Shown: positions 63,369 to 64,000 of the stretch, one piece after another
Position numbering within the stretch: position 1 is the stretch's first letter
How the letters are laid out: every line of letters starts with the position of its first letter
NCBI RefSeq assembly: GCF_018918125.1
Contig: NZ_JAHLQA010000002.1
Coordinates: 84,784 to 148,783 of the forward strand
From: Blautia sp. MSJ-19
GTDB taxonomy: Bacteria > Bacillota > Clostridia > Lachnospirales > Lachnospiraceae
DNA length: 64,000 nt
Direction of reading: 5' to 3'
The notes under the pieces: generated by a model
Databases searched by the model: none
Told to the model about the DNA's origin: nothing
What the model saw: the letters and a program-made list of their open reading frames with translations, nothing else
Translations under genes and position numbers: made by a program

Positions 63369-63397
63369 TTGACAAAGAATTGGAGATGTGATAAAGT
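63369..63397 (+). promoter_or_regulatory. rRNA operon promoter P2
   Basis: A perfect TTGACA (63369-63374), 17-bp spacer, TAAAGT (63392-63397); ~100 bp after P1, the usual tandem arrangement of clostridial rRNA operons. Confidence 0.85.
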
Positions 63398-63399
63398 AA

Positions 63400-63676
63400 A
63401 CAAGCTGCCAATGAGGCGGCGAAACAAAGAACCTTGATAACTAAACAGTGAAACACATACGATTCTCGAAAATTCACAATGAACACTTAACGAGCACGAG
63501 CGAAAACGAAGTGCGAGTTTAGTGAGAATGCGGTTCGAAGGAACTTGATGAAAGCGAGTGTAAACGAAGCTTGAATCTAGTGAATCGAACTTCATTGTTT
63601 CTTTTTTAAGAATGAACTTTTTATAAACAGTAAAACGGGAAGATAGCCAAGTGTTGTCTGACCGGAATCAAACATT
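63400..63676 (+). other. 16S rRNA leader
   Basis: Transcribed leader without a gene. It starts with a small hairpin GCTGCC/GGCGGC (~63405-63421), then AACCTTGATAACTAAACAGTG, text commonly seen at clostridial rRNA leaders. A pair of imperfect repeats (GCGAAAACGAAG...AGTGAGAAT near 63500 and GTGTAAACGAAG...AGTGAATC near 63560) probably takes part in the processing stem around 16S. Confidence 0.65.

Positions 63677-64000
<324 letters not shown>

Overview
The window comes from a low-to-mid G+C, spore-forming Firmicute of the Lachnospiraceae. Its last ~320 bases are the 5' end of a 16S rRNA whose variable-region text reads like Blautia, nearest by memory to the B. obeum group; no database was searched. 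A sporulation sigma factor of SigK type, a Csp-like germination protease, ECF transporters, YesMN two-component systems and DUF5716/5717 genes fit that assignment.

Layout. 1-2.6 kb: end of an mltG/yrrL-like gene, then the trmR-trhP tRNA wobble-uridine genes, with sigK on the other strand. 2.8-8.5 kb: a three-gene overlapping operon (DUF5717, an Hsp70-like DUF5716 protein, a TPR-like protein) of unknown job. 8.6-18.7 kb: housekeeping genes: class II aldolase, a ureohydrolase-fold protein, lgt, a Csp-like subtilase, an NCS2 nucleobase permease, PPi-type phosphofructokinase (minus strand), a class B sortase, a Sir2 deacylase, a DUF951 protein and a TIM-barrel sugar isomerase-like protein.

18.7-44.6 kb is the outstanding region. 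It is a ~26 kb locus driven by two near-consensus promoters, each followed by a cobalamin-riboswitch-like leader and an intrinsic terminator. Leader 1 precedes an almost gapless 11-gene run: a BspA-type LRR protein, a DUF4430 (transcobalamin beta-domain-like) lipoprotein, an alpha/alpha-toroid lipoprotein, MoxR ATPase, DUF58 protein, a transglutaminase-like membrane protein whose catalytic Cys is Ser, a membrane-anchored DUF4430 protein, a 1643-aa membrane-anchored protein with a beta-propeller-like region, and an ECF transporter (T, fused A-A, S). Leader 2 precedes a 2147-aa secreted DUF4430-containing protein and a 689-aa relative. Animal B12 carriers (intrinsic factor, transcobalamin) are an alpha/alpha barrel joined to a DUF4430-like beta domain; here the two halves are adjacent separate lipoproteins. 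My reading, which is inference, is a Gram-positive surface corrinoid capture and import machine that passes B12 to an ECF importer.

44.7-51.5 kb: an unrecognised 267-aa protein, a ThrE-like exporter, a DUF308 membrane protein, and a carbohydrate ABC importer (binding protein and two permeases, no ATPase). 51.6-56.6 kb: a YesN/YesM two-component system with an orphan binding lipoprotein, convergent with glycogen phosphorylase. 58.9-63.2 kb: an AraC regulator, then a c-di-GMP-I riboswitch with terminator ahead of an amino-acid-type binding lipoprotein and a hybrid histidine kinase. 63.2-64 kb: tandem rRNA promoters, leader and the start of 16S rRNA.
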